From Microcoleus sp. FACHB-68 (lineage in GTDB: Bacteria; Cyanobacteriota; Cyanobacteriia; Cyanobacteriales; Oscillatoriaceae), in assembly GCF_014695715.1 (NCBI RefSeq), contig NZ_JACJOT010000006.1, positions 868,001 to 932,000 of the forward strand: a stretch of 64,000 nt of DNA, in the 5' to 3' direction. A program made the translations under genes and the position numbers. Below, in pieces: positions 20,105 to 27,537 of this stretch; within the stretch, counting starts at the first letter, position 1; every line of letters starts with the position of its first letter. Under the pieces are notes generated by a model, which had not been told where the DNA came from, made no database searches, and worked only from the letters and a program-made list of their open reading frames with translations.

Positions 20105-20467
20105 TTAGTATTGATTTGTTGTCGAGCGAATTTCTTCAAATGTGATGTCCTGTTTGTCGCCGGCAAAGTCATTGTCTGGCGTCAGGAACAGCATACAGTG
20201 ACATTCTTTGCGCTCCCGCATCGGCACGCAGGGGCAGTTCCAGAAAGCTGCAGCGACTTCGGCTTGTTTATCGTCATAGTGCCGGCAGGGACACAAAGGT
20301 GAACCGAGTTCTTCTTTGTGCTTGGCTAGCCCTTCGATCACAACCGCTGTTATGCTCAGATCCGAGCAGAAGTAGGTGCCGGTGCGCTTCGCGTAGGTTT
20401 CCGAGAAGTGCCGCATAGCTTCGAGGTTTTTATCCGTTGCCTGATTGGGGTTGTTTGCTGGATTCAT
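20105..20467 (-). CDS. ftrC: Ferredoxin-thioredoxin reductase, catalytic (beta) subunit
   Basis: This subunit takes electrons from photosystem I-reduced ferredoxin and reduces thioredoxin through a disulfide next to a [4Fe-4S] cluster. The protein has 120 residues and all seven family cysteines: C34, C59 and C61 (CPC), C78 and C80 (CPC), C89 and C91 (CHC). These include the cluster ligands and the redox pair. The gene lies between the SufR operators and sufB, in the same direction as sufBCDS. It is therefore placed to be the first gene of a SufR-controlled transcript; the variable subunit FtrV is not in the window. The placement suggests coordination of an Fe-S enzyme with cluster supply. Confidence 0.96.
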   Translation of the reverse strand: MNPANNPNQATDKNLEAMRHFSETYAKRTGTYFCSDLSITAVVIEGLAKHKEELGSPLCPCRHYDDKQAEVAAAFWNCPCVPMRERKECHCMLFLTPDNDFAGDKQDITFEEIRSTTNQY

Positions 20468-20517
20468 TGCGTACCGATATATAGGAGCGAATTAAATTGC
20501 GTCTATAATGAATTAAA

Positions 20518-20531
20518 CAACGGAGTTGTTG
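20518..20531. promoter_or_regulatory. SufR operator 1 (CAAC-N6-GTTG)
   Basis: The sequence is CAAC, GGAGTT, GTTG: a perfect match to the SufR operator described in Synechocystis. It lies in the divergent ftrC/sufR region, 51 bases upstream of the ftrC start. Confidence 0.85.
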
Positions 20532-20557
20532 CTTAATTCTATTTTAGGGTACTTTAG

Positions 20558-20571
20558 CAACACTCATGTTG
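20558..20571. promoter_or_regulatory. SufR operator 2 (CAAC-N6-GTTG)
   Basis: The sequence is CAAC, ACTCAT, GTTG, a second perfect match. There are 26 bases between the two operators, the spacing I recall for the Synechocystis sites. It lies 59 bases before the sufR start, consistent with autoregulation. Confidence 0.85.
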
Positions 20572-20630
20572 TCAAAGTCCACAAAGGCTTTTTTTCAGTG
20601 CGGTTTTAGGCGTAGAGTTCTGGGAAGACG

Positions 20631-21287
20631 ATGGCCACCACTCACGAAACCACCACTAAACAAGACATCCTGCAATATTTACTGAAGCAAGGTCAAGCAA
20701 CCGCTCATGAACTAGCAGAATCGTTAGATATCAGTGCCCAAGCAATTCGCCGCCATCTCAAGGATTTAGAGGCGGAAGGATTGATTCAATATCAGTCGGT
20801 TCACGCAGGAATGGGCCGGCCACAGCATTTATATGAGCTTACCCGTGAGGGGCGACATCGCTTTCCCGATCAGTACGATAAATTTGCCATTTCGCTGCTG
20901 GACACGCTGACAGAAACAGTTGGCCAGGATCAAGTCAGTTCGATTTTACGCAAACAGTGGCAGCGCAAGGCAATTGTATACCGAAACAATCTGGGCAAAG
21001 GTTCCCTGCAAGAACGGGTTGCTAAATTGGTGGAACTGCGCCGCGCCGAGGGTTACATGGCGGAGTGGCATTCTCTCGAGCCGGCAGAGGGTACAGCCCA
21101 AACCGAGAGCGGATTTATTATTAGTGAACATCATTGTGCAATTTCCCACATTGCCGAGTCTTTCCCTAATGTGTGCGATCACGAGTTAGAAATGTTTGCA
21201 ACGGCGCTGGAAGATTGCACTGTGGAACGGACACACTGGATTATTGATGGTCAGCATCAATGCGGTTATTTAATCAAAAGCCGATGA
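20631..21287 (+). CDS. sufR: Fe-S-sensing transcriptional repressor SufR
   Basis: SufR binds an Fe-S cluster and represses the suf genes and itself when clusters are plentiful. The protein has 218 residues. A winged helix-turn-helix is at about 12-60 (ATAHELAESLDISAQAIRRH), and four cysteines sit at 169, 182, 196 and 211, giving the C-x12-C-x13-C-x14-C pattern of the family. It is divergent from ftrC-sufBCD-sufS, with two perfect operators between them. The ATG at 20631 was kept because the family N-terminus fits; no strong ribosome site is seen. Confidence 0.96.
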   Translation: MATTHETTTKQDILQYLLKQGQATAHELAESLDISAQAIRRHLKDLEAEGLIQYQSVHAGMGRPQHLYELTREGRHRFPDQYDKFAISLLDTLTETVGQDQVSSILRKQWQRKAIVYRNNLGKGSLQERVAKLVELRRAEGYMAEWHSLEPAEGTAQTESGFIISEHHCAISHIAESFPNVCDHELEMFATALEDCTVERTHWIIDGQHQCGYLIKSR

Positions 21288-21499
21288 TTGGGGACGAGGC
21301 AGGGGTAAGCCGGCACTCCACTTAATTTTTTTGCATCTATTGCGGGAAAGAGGAAGGGGAAATTTAGCAGCCTCCCATAAAATAAGGAATTAAATGCGCT
21401 TTAACTGAACAAGTAACGGATAATAATCAGTTAAGGGTAATTTTTAATTAAATACTATGTTTCCCAGTACATCGGTTAGCTTAAAGGTGAGAGTTTGAC

Positions 21500-21901
21500 A
21501 TGGCTGAACAACAGCAATCTGATCTGCAATTTTTAACCTTAGAAGAGTGCGCTGAGGTAGATAAGGCGCTGCTGTCTACCCGCGAGAAATTTTCGGCGCG
21601 GTTGGCAATTTATGCGTTGAGGGTGCTTAAGCAAATCGCTGGGGAGACGGCTTTAAAGGTTGAAGAAGTCACGCCTCAACAGGTGAAAAATTGGATAGAA
21701 AAAGATGAGACAATTCGCCAACAAATCGAAATAGATAGCAGCTTCGCTAGCTTTTTTACAAATTTAGTGATTTCGTCTTTGAAGCCACTAAAGCAAATTT
21801 CTCAGGAAACTGGGGTGCCGGTTGAAGATTTAACCGTTCGGCAAGTCGTTGCCTGGTTTGAAAAGCAAGCAAAGATACGGTTAGCCACGCCTGAGTCCTA
21901 A
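21500..21901 (+). CDS. Conserved hypothetical protein with two internal repeats
   Basis: I do not recognise a named family. The 133-residue, acidic, soluble protein consists of two homologous helical repeats of about 45 residues. The first has RVLKQIAGETALKVEEVT then VKNWIEKDETIR; the second has KPLKQISQETGVPVEDLT then VVAWFEKQAKIR. No cysteine or metal motif stands out. The ATG at 21500 follows AAGGTGAGAG. A 14-bp perfect hairpin 18 bases after the stop closes the unit, so it is probably monocistronic. It follows sufR on the same strand after 212 bases; a link to Fe-S metabolism is only positional. Confidence 0.75.
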   Translation: MAEQQQSDLQFLTLEECAEVDKALLSTREKFSARLAIYALRVLKQIAGETALKVEEVTPQQVKNWIEKDETIRQQIEIDSSFASFFTNLVISSLKPLKQISQETGVPVEDLTVRQVVAWFEKQAKIRLATPES

Positions 21902-21919
21902 GTTCTGAGGTGCCTATCA

Positions 21920-21964
21920 AATAAAGACGTTGCGGAAGATTCCTCTTCATGCAACGTCTTTATT
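21920..21964 (+). terminator. Strong hairpin terminator after the two-repeat protein gene
   Basis: AATAAAGACGTTGC (21920-21933) pairs perfectly with GCAACGTCTTTATT (21951-21964), giving a 14-bp stem with A-rich and T-rich flanks. Confidence 0.75.
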
Positions 21965-22057
21965 AATTGTTTATTTAATGTAATCAGGCTTCAAATTTTA
22001 ACCGCTTCACCGGCTGCTTCTTTTGCCTAAATGGCTCATTGAGCCTTACATTTGCGA

Positions 22058-22130
22058 TACCCCCAGGGGAATTCGAATCCCCGTCGCCTCCGTGAAAGGG
22101 AGGTGTCCTAGGCCTCTAGACGATGGGGGC
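22058..22130 (-). tRNA. trnE: tRNA-Glu (anticodon UUC)
   Basis: The 73-base minus-strand sequence starts GCCCCCATCGTCTAGAGG and folds as a cloverleaf. The acceptor stem is GCCCCCA with TGGGGGT, the anticodon loop is CTTTCAC with UUC at 22096-22094, and the T arm contains GGGGATTCGAATTCCCC. The discriminator is A and CCA is not encoded. In cyanobacteria Glu-tRNA also feeds tetrapyrrole synthesis. It lies 86 bases downstream of the M42 peptidase gene on the same strand. Confidence 0.97.
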
Positions 22131-22216
22131 GTGTCGTTTGCGCCTTTGTCGTTCGCACCTTTATTACGATAACCAATGTGCCCCGATCTGTCAACACCTT
22201 TTTCAAAAAATTTTTT

Positions 22217-23269
22217 TCACTCATTTCCGGCCTGTTGGCAGTAGGCTTGCAGGATGCGAATGCAGTTGGCAATTGCCCCCAAATGGGCGATTTCAAAGCC
22301 GTGTGTGTTTTGGGTGGGAAATCCCAAACAAGCGGCGCGGGCCACATGGCCAAACTTCATGGCAATGGAGGCGTCGCTGCCAAACCCACTAATTGCGGCC
22401 CACTGCACCGGCACGCCGGCAGCCTCAGCAGCCTGTCTGATTTCGGCGTTTAAACCCTCGTCATAGATGCCATAGCTGTCTTGAGACAGCAAAACCGGCA
22501 CTTCACCCTCTTCAATCGGATATTCCGGCGCTAAGGGGCAAATTTCCAGGGCTATCAACGCTTCTAATTTCTGACGCTGGCTAAAGTAAAGCGCCCCAAT
22601 TGCCCCGACTTCTTCCTTTGCCGAAGCCACCAGATAGATATCCACTGCCGGCTGCTTCACCGTCTCTGCCAGGGCCAGCAAAATCGCCACTGACGCCTTA
22701 TTATCGAGGGTGTAGCTGCCAATATAATCTTTGAGTCTAATTGGCTTTTTGCGGTGCTTGCCCACCACGACTCGCGTTCCCGGACGAATGCCGGCAGCTT
22801 CTAGCTCATCCGATGTACGTTTCGTTTCTACCCAAGCATTTTCCCAGGTTAACGGCTCTTTTTCCTGCTGGGCTTTTTGGGGCGATTCGTGGGAGACGTG
22901 GCGCGAACCAAAACTGAGAATGCCGGCAATTGTTTCCCGATCACCCAATAAATCGACAACGCCTTCGCCATAAACCCAAGGAAAGGAACCGCCTAACCGG
23001 CGAATTTCCACGCGTCCGTTAGATCCAACTGTTTTAACAATCGCACCAATTTCATCTTTATGGCCGGTGATGGCAATGGCGCGGCTAGGATCGCTGCCGG
23101 CAATTTTAGCGATCACATTGCCGGCGGCATCTTGCCAAACTTCCACTCCCGCTTCTGCAAATCGACTCAGCAAAAGCCGGTCAATTTCTGCCTCAACACC
23201 GCTGGGAGAATGATGCAGCACGAATTCTTCAATTGTTTCAAACAGCCGGTTGTAATCTAGCAAATCCAT
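22217..23269 (-). CDS. M42 family (glutamyl-type) aminopeptidase
   Basis: The 350-residue cytosolic metallopeptidase has the family metal and catalytic motifs in order: TGHKDEIGAIV (His and Asp), YTLDNKAS (bridging Asp), SAKEEVGAIG (Glu pair), ALEICPL and the late NTHGFEIAH (His). Such enzymes form large shells that trim peptides. The frame is open 89 codons further upstream, but that extension overlaps the upstream YdcF-like gene in another frame and looks unlike the family, so I chose ATG 23269 (MDLLDYNRLFETIEEF). It starts 41 bases after the upstream gene and is probably cotranscribed with it. Confidence 0.93.
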   Translation of the reverse strand: MDLLDYNRLFETIEEFVLHHSPSGVEAEIDRLLLSRFAEAGVEVWQDAAGNVIAKIAGSDPSRAIAITGHKDEIGAIVKTVGSNGRVEIRRLGGSFPWVYGEGVVDLLGDRETIAGILSFGSRHVSHESPQKAQQEKEPLTWENAWVETKRTSDELEAAGIRPGTRVVVGKHRKKPIRLKDYIGSYTLDNKASVAILLALAETVKQPAVDIYLVASAKEEVGAIGALYFSQRQKLEALIALEICPLAPEYPIEEGEVPVLLSQDSYGIYDEGLNAEIRQAAEAAGVPVQWAAISGFGSDASIAMKFGHVARAACLGFPTQNTHGFEIAHLGAIANCIRILQAYCQQAGNE

Positions 23270-23310
23270 ACAAAGACCCAAAAAAGTATTAATAGAAATT
23301 TTCCCAGATT

Positions 23311-23916
23311 TTATGAGTGGAGGTTTGGATGTAAACTCGCGCCGGTGCGGCCAGTGACCATCCAAAGCAAACAGCGAAAGCAGTCCCGCAAAATTCGCCA
23401 GATTGATTCTGGGGGTATATCTGTTGAAGGAACAGAAATGGGTGTGACAACAATCCCACGACTCCCCAAAACTAGGGTGGCAATGGCCCGCGACCGCGCC
23501 ATGTGATAATCCGAGGTGATTAAATATAAATGCCAAACCTTCTGATCAACAAAATCTTGAACGCTGCCGGTGAAATTTGTCACTGTATCCGTTGCTGAAG
23601 CATAATGGAATTGGTTTTCAGGAACTCCGACCTTTTGGAATATTTTTTGGAAAGGCTCATAATTAGGGCGAAAATCTGAAATCCAAATTTCTAAATCGGG
23701 TTGCGATTTCCAAAGTCGTGCTGCAGCCTGTATTCGCTCAAACGCACCGCCCAAAGCCAAGATAGCTTGAGGTTCTGGAACTCGATTGAGAGTAATCGCC
23801 AATCGGACGGGAATAAAACTGATGAGTGCGAACAAAAAACCTACTATTAGCAACAAGATTAGTTTTTTAAATCTATCTTTGAAATAGATTTTAGGCTTTT
23901 TTTTGTCAATACTCAT
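23311..23916 (-). CDS. YdcF/DUF218 family membrane-anchored protein
   Basis: The 201-residue protein has one N-terminal membrane helix (about 15-36, after a Lys-rich start) and an ElyC/SanA/YdcF-type domain: AILALGGAFERIQAA, then IWISDFRP and LYLITSDYHMARSRAIA. The last motif is typical of the family, which is linked to envelope functions. I chose ATG 23916 (MSIDKKKPK) because the 39 codons above it look non-coding. It is followed closely by the M42 peptidase gene. Confidence 0.85.
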   Translation of the reverse strand: MSIDKKKPKIYFKDRFKKLILLLIVGFLFALISFIPVRLAITLNRVPEPQAILALGGAFERIQAAARLWKSQPDLEIWISDFRPNYEPFQKIFQKVGVPENQFHYASATDTVTNFTGSVQDFVDQKVWHLYLITSDYHMARSRAIATLVLGSRGIVVTPISVPSTDIPPESIWRILRDCFRCLLWMVTGRTGASLHPNLHS

Positions 23917-24426
23917 TGTTCGATAAGATGTGACAGAGCATAAAAAGAGTGTTCTGCAATCAGGATCAAATCTATGTCTATAATTTTTAATATATAGCAA
24001 TCCTAAATTGGTTGTCAGATTTCTTGCCGACACTCCAAGCTTTTGGGGGTGATGATCATTAACCCATCACAGAAGATTGCTATAGCAATCCTAAAATTCG
24101 TGAGATTTTCCGGGAGTGCGTTCGCGTAGCGTGCGCGTTGGGTATCGGGCAAGATGCCGGCACTCCCAATTTTTACAATTCAAATAGGCTTGCTATAGGG
24201 TTTGTTTGCAATAAGTTGGTCTGGCTTTCGGTGCTGTTTAAAAGTTTCCACAACCGTTCTATCGAGCATCGCTGCCGAGACAGTTTTATTTATCATGGTT
24301 TAAAGCAATTTTTTATAAAATTTTATTAACATTCAACGCTCCTAAATTTTACCCGGTTTTTGGCAGTACAGGAACCTTAAAATAGGCTGAAATTGCTGCA
24401 AAACTTGAGTCTTTTTTTGAGTGCTT
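23917..24426. repeat. Intergenic region rich in short repeats, 510 bp
   Basis: The region holds a direct repeat TATAGCAATCCTAAA (23993-24007 and 24081-24095), a 16-bp palindrome GATTGCTATAGCAATC around 24075-24090, and a hairpin in which GGGAGTGC near 24112 pairs with GCACTCCC near 24160 around a TTCGCGTAGCGTGCGC core. These look like dispersed cyanobacterial repeats. No gene is supported here. Confidence 0.55.
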
Positions 24427-24687
24427 ATGCCAGAACCTTCAATTACAGTCACCGTCAAACTGTTTGCTGCCTATCAAGAAGCTTATGGAGTGCCAGAACT
24501 GGTGCTGGATTTTCCCTCTGGCAGCCCTGTCAGCGCCGTCCTTGATCGCCTCATCAATGAGCATCCACAACTCCAACAGTGGCGTAACATTACCCGCTTT
24601 GGCGTGAATCTGCAATTCGTCGAACCAGACACCATTTTGCAAGGTGGCGACGAAGTTGCCCTCATTCCGCCTGTCAGTGGCGGGTAA
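24427..24687 (+). CDS. MoaD/ThiS-like ubiquitin-fold protein ending in Gly-Gly
   Basis: The 86-residue protein has the beta-grasp pattern of MoaD (VTVKLFAAYQEAYG, then VSAVLDRLINEHPQL, then GGDEVALIPPVSGG) and the C-terminal Gly-Gly that is adenylated and thiocarboxylated in this family. It may be the sulfur carrier for molybdopterin or for another sulfur transfer; no moaE or moeB is in the window. The ATG at 24427 fits the family; a GTG two codons upstream is possible. It lies 186 bases before thrC, and a second Gly-Gly protein follows thrC. Confidence 0.85.
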   Translation: MPEPSITVTVKLFAAYQEAYGVPELVLDFPSGSPVSAVLDRLINEHPQLQQWRNITRFGVNLQFVEPDTILQGGDEVALIPPVSGG

Positions 24688-24753
24688 ATCACAGGGAAGT
24701 CATTAAAAAGACTTAGTACCCTCATCTGGCAAACCAGGCTTCCTACTTTCTAA

Positions 24754-24774
24754 ACCCGACAAAAATAGTCGGGT
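24754..24774 (+). terminator. Hairpin between the MoaD-like gene and thrC
   Basis: ACCCGAC (24754-24760) pairs with GTCGGGT (24768-24774) over a 7-base A-rich loop. It may end the upstream transcript or lie in the thrC leader. No T-tract follows. Confidence 0.35.
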
Positions 24775-24873
24775 ATATTTGACGGGTATTTTAGCCTGTG
24801 CTAGTATCGAGCGGTTAATCAAAAAAAGACTAACCCAGCCCACAGCCGAGCGAGACACAGAGAGGTTTGACCG

Positions 24874-26178
24874 ATGACCCAGGCGACTGAACAGCACACC
24901 CAATCGACTTCTGCCACTTTCAAGAACCTTCAATGTAAAGAATGTGGCGCAGAATATGAAGCCAAAGCGACACACGTCTGTGAAGTGTGTTTTGGCCCAC
25001 TGGAAGTGAGCTATGACTACGACGCCCTGCGCCGGCAAGTCACTCGCGAAAGTATTGCTGCCGGCCCGAATTCGATTTGGCGCTATCGTCCCTTTCTGCC
25101 GGTGATGACGGATAACCCCATTGATGTGGGCACCGGCATGACTCCTCTGGTCAAAGCAAATCGTTTGGCTCGTCGCCTGGGCATCAAAAATCTTTATATT
25201 AAAAACGATGCGGTGAATATGCCCACCCTCAGCTTCAAGGATCGGGTGGTTTCAGTCGCCCTCACCCGCGCCAAAGAGTTGGGCTTCTCTACCGTGTCTT
25301 GCGCGAGCACCGGCAACTTAGCAAACTCTACTGCTGCAATTGCCGCTCATGCCGGTTTAGATTGCTGTGTGTTCATCCCCGCCGATCTCGAAGCCGGTAA
25401 AGTCTTAGGAACTTTGATTTACAGTCCAACCGTGATGGCGGTTCAGGGCAACTACGATCAAGTCAACCGGCTCTGCTGTGAAGTGGCTAATACACATGGT
25501 TGGGGATTTGTCAATATCAATTTGCGCCCTTATTATTCCGAAGGCTCAAAAACCCTCGGCTTTGAAGTGGCTGAACAGCTAGGTTGGAAACTGCCTGACC
25601 ACATTGTTGCGCCTCTGGCCTCTGGCTCACTGTTCACCAAAATTTATAAAGGCTTCCAAGAATTCATCAAAGTTGGACTGGTAGAAGACAAAACAGTCCG
25701 CTTCAGTGGGGCACAGGCAGACGGTTGCTCACCAATTGCCCAAGCTTTCCGGGAAGGACGCGACTTTGTGAAGCCGGTGAAACCCAACACCATTGCCAAG
25801 TCAATTGCAATTGGCAACCCAGCTGATGGAATTTACGCAATCGAAGTCGCCAAGAAAACCGGCGGCAATATTGAATCCGTCAGCGATCCCGAAATTATTG
25901 AAGGCATCAAACTGCTGGCTGAAACCGAAGGCATCTTCACCGAAACTGCCGGCGGCACCACGATTGCCGTGCTGAAGAAATTGGTAGAAGCCGGTAAAAT
26001 CGATCCCGATGAAACCACAGTGGTTTACATCACCGGCAACGGACTGAAAACTCAAGAAGCCATGCAGGGTTACATCGGCGAACCCTTCACCATTGAGCCA
26101 AAACTCGACAGCTTTGAGCGTGCGCTAGAGCGCTCTCACACCCTTGATCGCTTGGAATGGCAACAAGTGTTGGTTTAA
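24874..26178 (+). CDS. thrC: Threonine synthase
   Basis: This PLP enzyme converts O-phosphohomoserine to threonine. The protein has 434 residues. An N-terminal zinc-ribbon-like segment carries two Cys-x2-Cys pairs (CKEC and CEVC). The PLP lysine lies in PTLSFKDRVVSVA, and the cofactor glycine/serine loops are ASTGNLANSTAA and APLASGSLFTK. The ATG at 24874 follows GAGAGG. The gene sits between two ubiquitin-fold Gly-Gly proteins; the downstream one starts 94 bases after thrC. A fold-type II PLP enzyme next to a sulfur carrier resembles the CysM/CysO arrangement, so an additional thiocarboxylate-dependent activity is conceivable, but the sequence matches ordinary threonine synthase. Confidence 0.95.
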   Translation: MTQATEQHTQSTSATFKNLQCKECGAEYEAKATHVCEVCFGPLEVSYDYDALRRQVTRESIAAGPNSIWRYRPFLPVMTDNPIDVGTGMTPLVKANRLARRLGIKNLYIKNDAVNMPTLSFKDRVVSVALTRAKELGFSTVSCASTGNLANSTAAIAAHAGLDCCVFIPADLEAGKVLGTLIYSPTVMAVQGNYDQVNRLCCEVANTHGWGFVNINLRPYYSEGSKTLGFEVAEQLGWKLPDHIVAPLASGSLFTKIYKGFQEFIKVGLVEDKTVRFSGAQADGCSPIAQAFREGRDFVKPVKPNTIAKSIAIGNPADGIYAIEVAKKTGGNIESVSDPEIIEGIKLLAETEGIFTETAGGTTIAVLKKLVEAGKIDPDETTVVYITGNGLKTQEAMQGYIGEPFTIEPKLDSFERALERSHTLDRLEWQQVLV

Positions 26179-26190
26179 TTTTAGATTTTG

Positions 26191-26235
26191 GATTTTAGAT
26201 TTTAGATGAGAGATATAAGTCTAAAATCTAAAATC
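26191..26235. repeat. Perfect 16-bp inverted repeat between thrC and the second Ubl gene
   Basis: GATTTTAGATTTTAGA (26191-26206) pairs exactly with 26220-26235 over a 13-base loop. The units are heptamer-like (TTTTAGA), a kind of short tandem repeat seen in cyanobacteria. It would form an A-U hairpin in a thrC-moaD-like transcript. Confidence 0.6.
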
Positions 26236-26272
26236 GGCAGATAACAGACAATCAGAGAACAGACCACAAACT

Positions 26273-26548
26273 ATGTCCGTCAAAGTTTTAATTCCCACCC
26301 CGCTGCAAAAGTTCACCAACGAGCAATCCACCTTGGACTGCACCGGCAGCACGGTTGCTGAACTGCTTGAATCTTTAGAGCAAAACTGTCCAGGGATCAA
26401 AGCGCGTCTGTGTGACGATAACGGGGAACCGCGTCGGTTTTTGAATTTTTACGTCAATAGCGAAGACATCCGCTTCCTAGATGGCACAAGTACGGCGCTG
26501 CAAGATGGGGATGAAGTGAGCATTGTGCCAGCTGTCGCTGGCGGCTAA
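26273..26548 (+). CDS. CysO/MoaD-like ubiquitin-fold sulfur carrier ending in Gly-Gly
   Basis: The 91-residue protein has the beta-grasp fold pattern [62 protein letters not shown]. It ends in Gly-Gly and resembles CysO-type carriers more than classical MoaD, since it has the longer NFYVN insert. CysO carries sulfur as a thiocarboxylate for cysteine synthesis in actinobacteria. It is 94 bases after thrC on the same strand, so a common transcript is likely. The partner activating enzyme is not in the window. Confidence 0.88.
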   Translation: MSVKVLIPTPLQKFTNEQSTLDCTGSTVAELLESLEQNCPGIKARLCDDNGEPRRFLNFYVNSEDIRFLDGTSTALQDGDEVSIVPAVAGG

Positions 26549-26595
26549 TCCCTTGTTAGGATCGGCAAGATAGGATAAAAAACTCACTCAGAACA

Positions 26596-27309
26596 ATGGC
26601 AGAAGAAACGAATTACAAAGAAGCCGGTGAGCAGCCGCCTAGCACTGTAGAACAGCAAGCTCCCAGCGTTTCTGAAGAACACGCTCCCAGCACTTCTGAA
26701 GAGCAGGCGACGGATTTGCCGAGTGCAAATATGCCGGATGCCAAAGCCGTGCAGACAGAGCAAAAACCGGCTGAGGGTGAAGTCGGAACAACTGAGCCGA
26801 CTCCGAAAGGAGAACCCTCAGCAAAACCCCCCAAAGCTAAGGCAGCAGACAAACCGGCAGCCGGAAAAAAAGCCGGTGAAAAAGCCGATGGTGATGAAGC
26901 TCCAGCCAAAGCGGCTAAAAAGGAAAAAGCACCGGCAGTTGAAGACAAGCCGTTTGCTGATTTCATGCATCAAGACTGTTTGCCGGCGATGAAAAACGCC
27001 CTGAATAAACAGGGGATATCAGATGTTGAGCTGAGTTTAGAAAAGCAAAAATTGCCGGTTTCTGGCTTGGGATCAACGGAAGAGTGCTGGCAATTGATTG
27101 GCCGGTGGAAGGGTGGCAAGCGTCAGTTTAACGTTTATTTCCCCAAAGCGGATATTCAAGGCCCAAGAGCGTTTTCCTGCGCTGACAGTGGCACAAAGCC
27201 AAGCACTATCGAGCCATTCTTAATTGATGAGCGCAAGGTCACGCTGGATCTATTGGTGTTTGGGGTTGTCCAGCGCCTCAACGCTCAAAAGTGGCTGGCG
27301 CTGAATTAG
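26596..27309 (+). CDS. DUF2996 family protein with disordered N-terminus
   Basis: The 237-residue protein has an N-terminal half (about 1-115) that is low complexity, rich in Ala, Pro, Glu and Lys, and probably disordered. The C-terminal half (about 118-237) matches the cyanobacterial DUF2996 domain, with KPFADFMHQDCLPAMKNAL, CWQLIGRWKGGKRQFNVYF and FLIDERKVTLDLLVFGVVQR. The function is unknown; the domain is found in oxygenic phototrophs. It follows the CysO-like gene by 47 bases and may be in its operon. Tandem DNA repeats follow the stop. Confidence 0.85.
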   Translation: MAEETNYKEAGEQPPSTVEQQAPSVSEEHAPSTSEEQATDLPSANMPDAKAVQTEQKPAEGEVGTTEPTPKGEPSAKPPKAKAADKPAAGKKAGEKADGDEAPAKAAKKEKAPAVEDKPFADFMHQDCLPAMKNALNKQGISDVELSLEKQKLPVSGLGSTEECWQLIGRWKGGKRQFNVYFPKADIQGPRAFSCADSGTKPSTIEPFLIDERKVTLDLLVFGVVQRLNAQKWLALN

Positions 27310-27313
27310 GGGA

Positions 27314-27348
27314 ATTGGGTATTGGGCATTGGGCATTGGGCATTGGGC
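27314..27348. repeat. Five tandem ATTGGGC heptamers
   Basis: The sequence is ATTGGGT followed by four copies of ATTGGGC, in perfect 7-bp register. This is a short tandem repeat of the type known from filamentous cyanobacteria. It lies five bases after the DUF2996 stop. Confidence 0.9.
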
Positions 27349-27412
27349 ATGAAGAGAGTGGGAGATTATTCCCGATTATTTATTAATCATTCTCTATTCC
27401 CGATGCCCGTAC

Positions 27413-27524
27413 CTTTAGGTTGGCGAAGCCTTGACCCTAGCTTTAGGTTGGCGAAGCCTTGACCGTACCTTTAGGTTGGCGAAGCCTTGCCCATACCTTT
27501 AGGTTGGCGAAGCCTTGCCCCATG
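27413..27524. repeat. Four tandem copies of a 28-bp repeat
   Basis: Copies begin at 27413, 27441, 27469 and 27497, exactly 28 bases apart. The conserved core is CTTTAGGTTGGCGAAGCCTT, followed by GACC or GCCC and four variable bases. On the other strand the core contains GGCAAGGCTTCGCC, which can fold. It lies between convergent genes. There are no spacers, so it is not a CRISPR array. Confidence 0.9.
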
Positions 27525-27537
27525 CCCCATGCCCTTT

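Noticed and set aside
23270-23536. 89-codon extension of the M42 peptidase
   Set aside because: It overlaps the YdcF-like gene in another frame and does not resemble M42 enzymes.
24688-24873. Possible threonine leader or riboswitch before thrC
   Set aside because: There is one small hairpin, but no leader peptide rich in Thr/Ile and no riboswitch core I recognise.
27413-27524. CRISPR-like regular repeats
   Set aside because: The 28-bp units abut with only four variable bases, so there are no spacers, and no cas gene is near.
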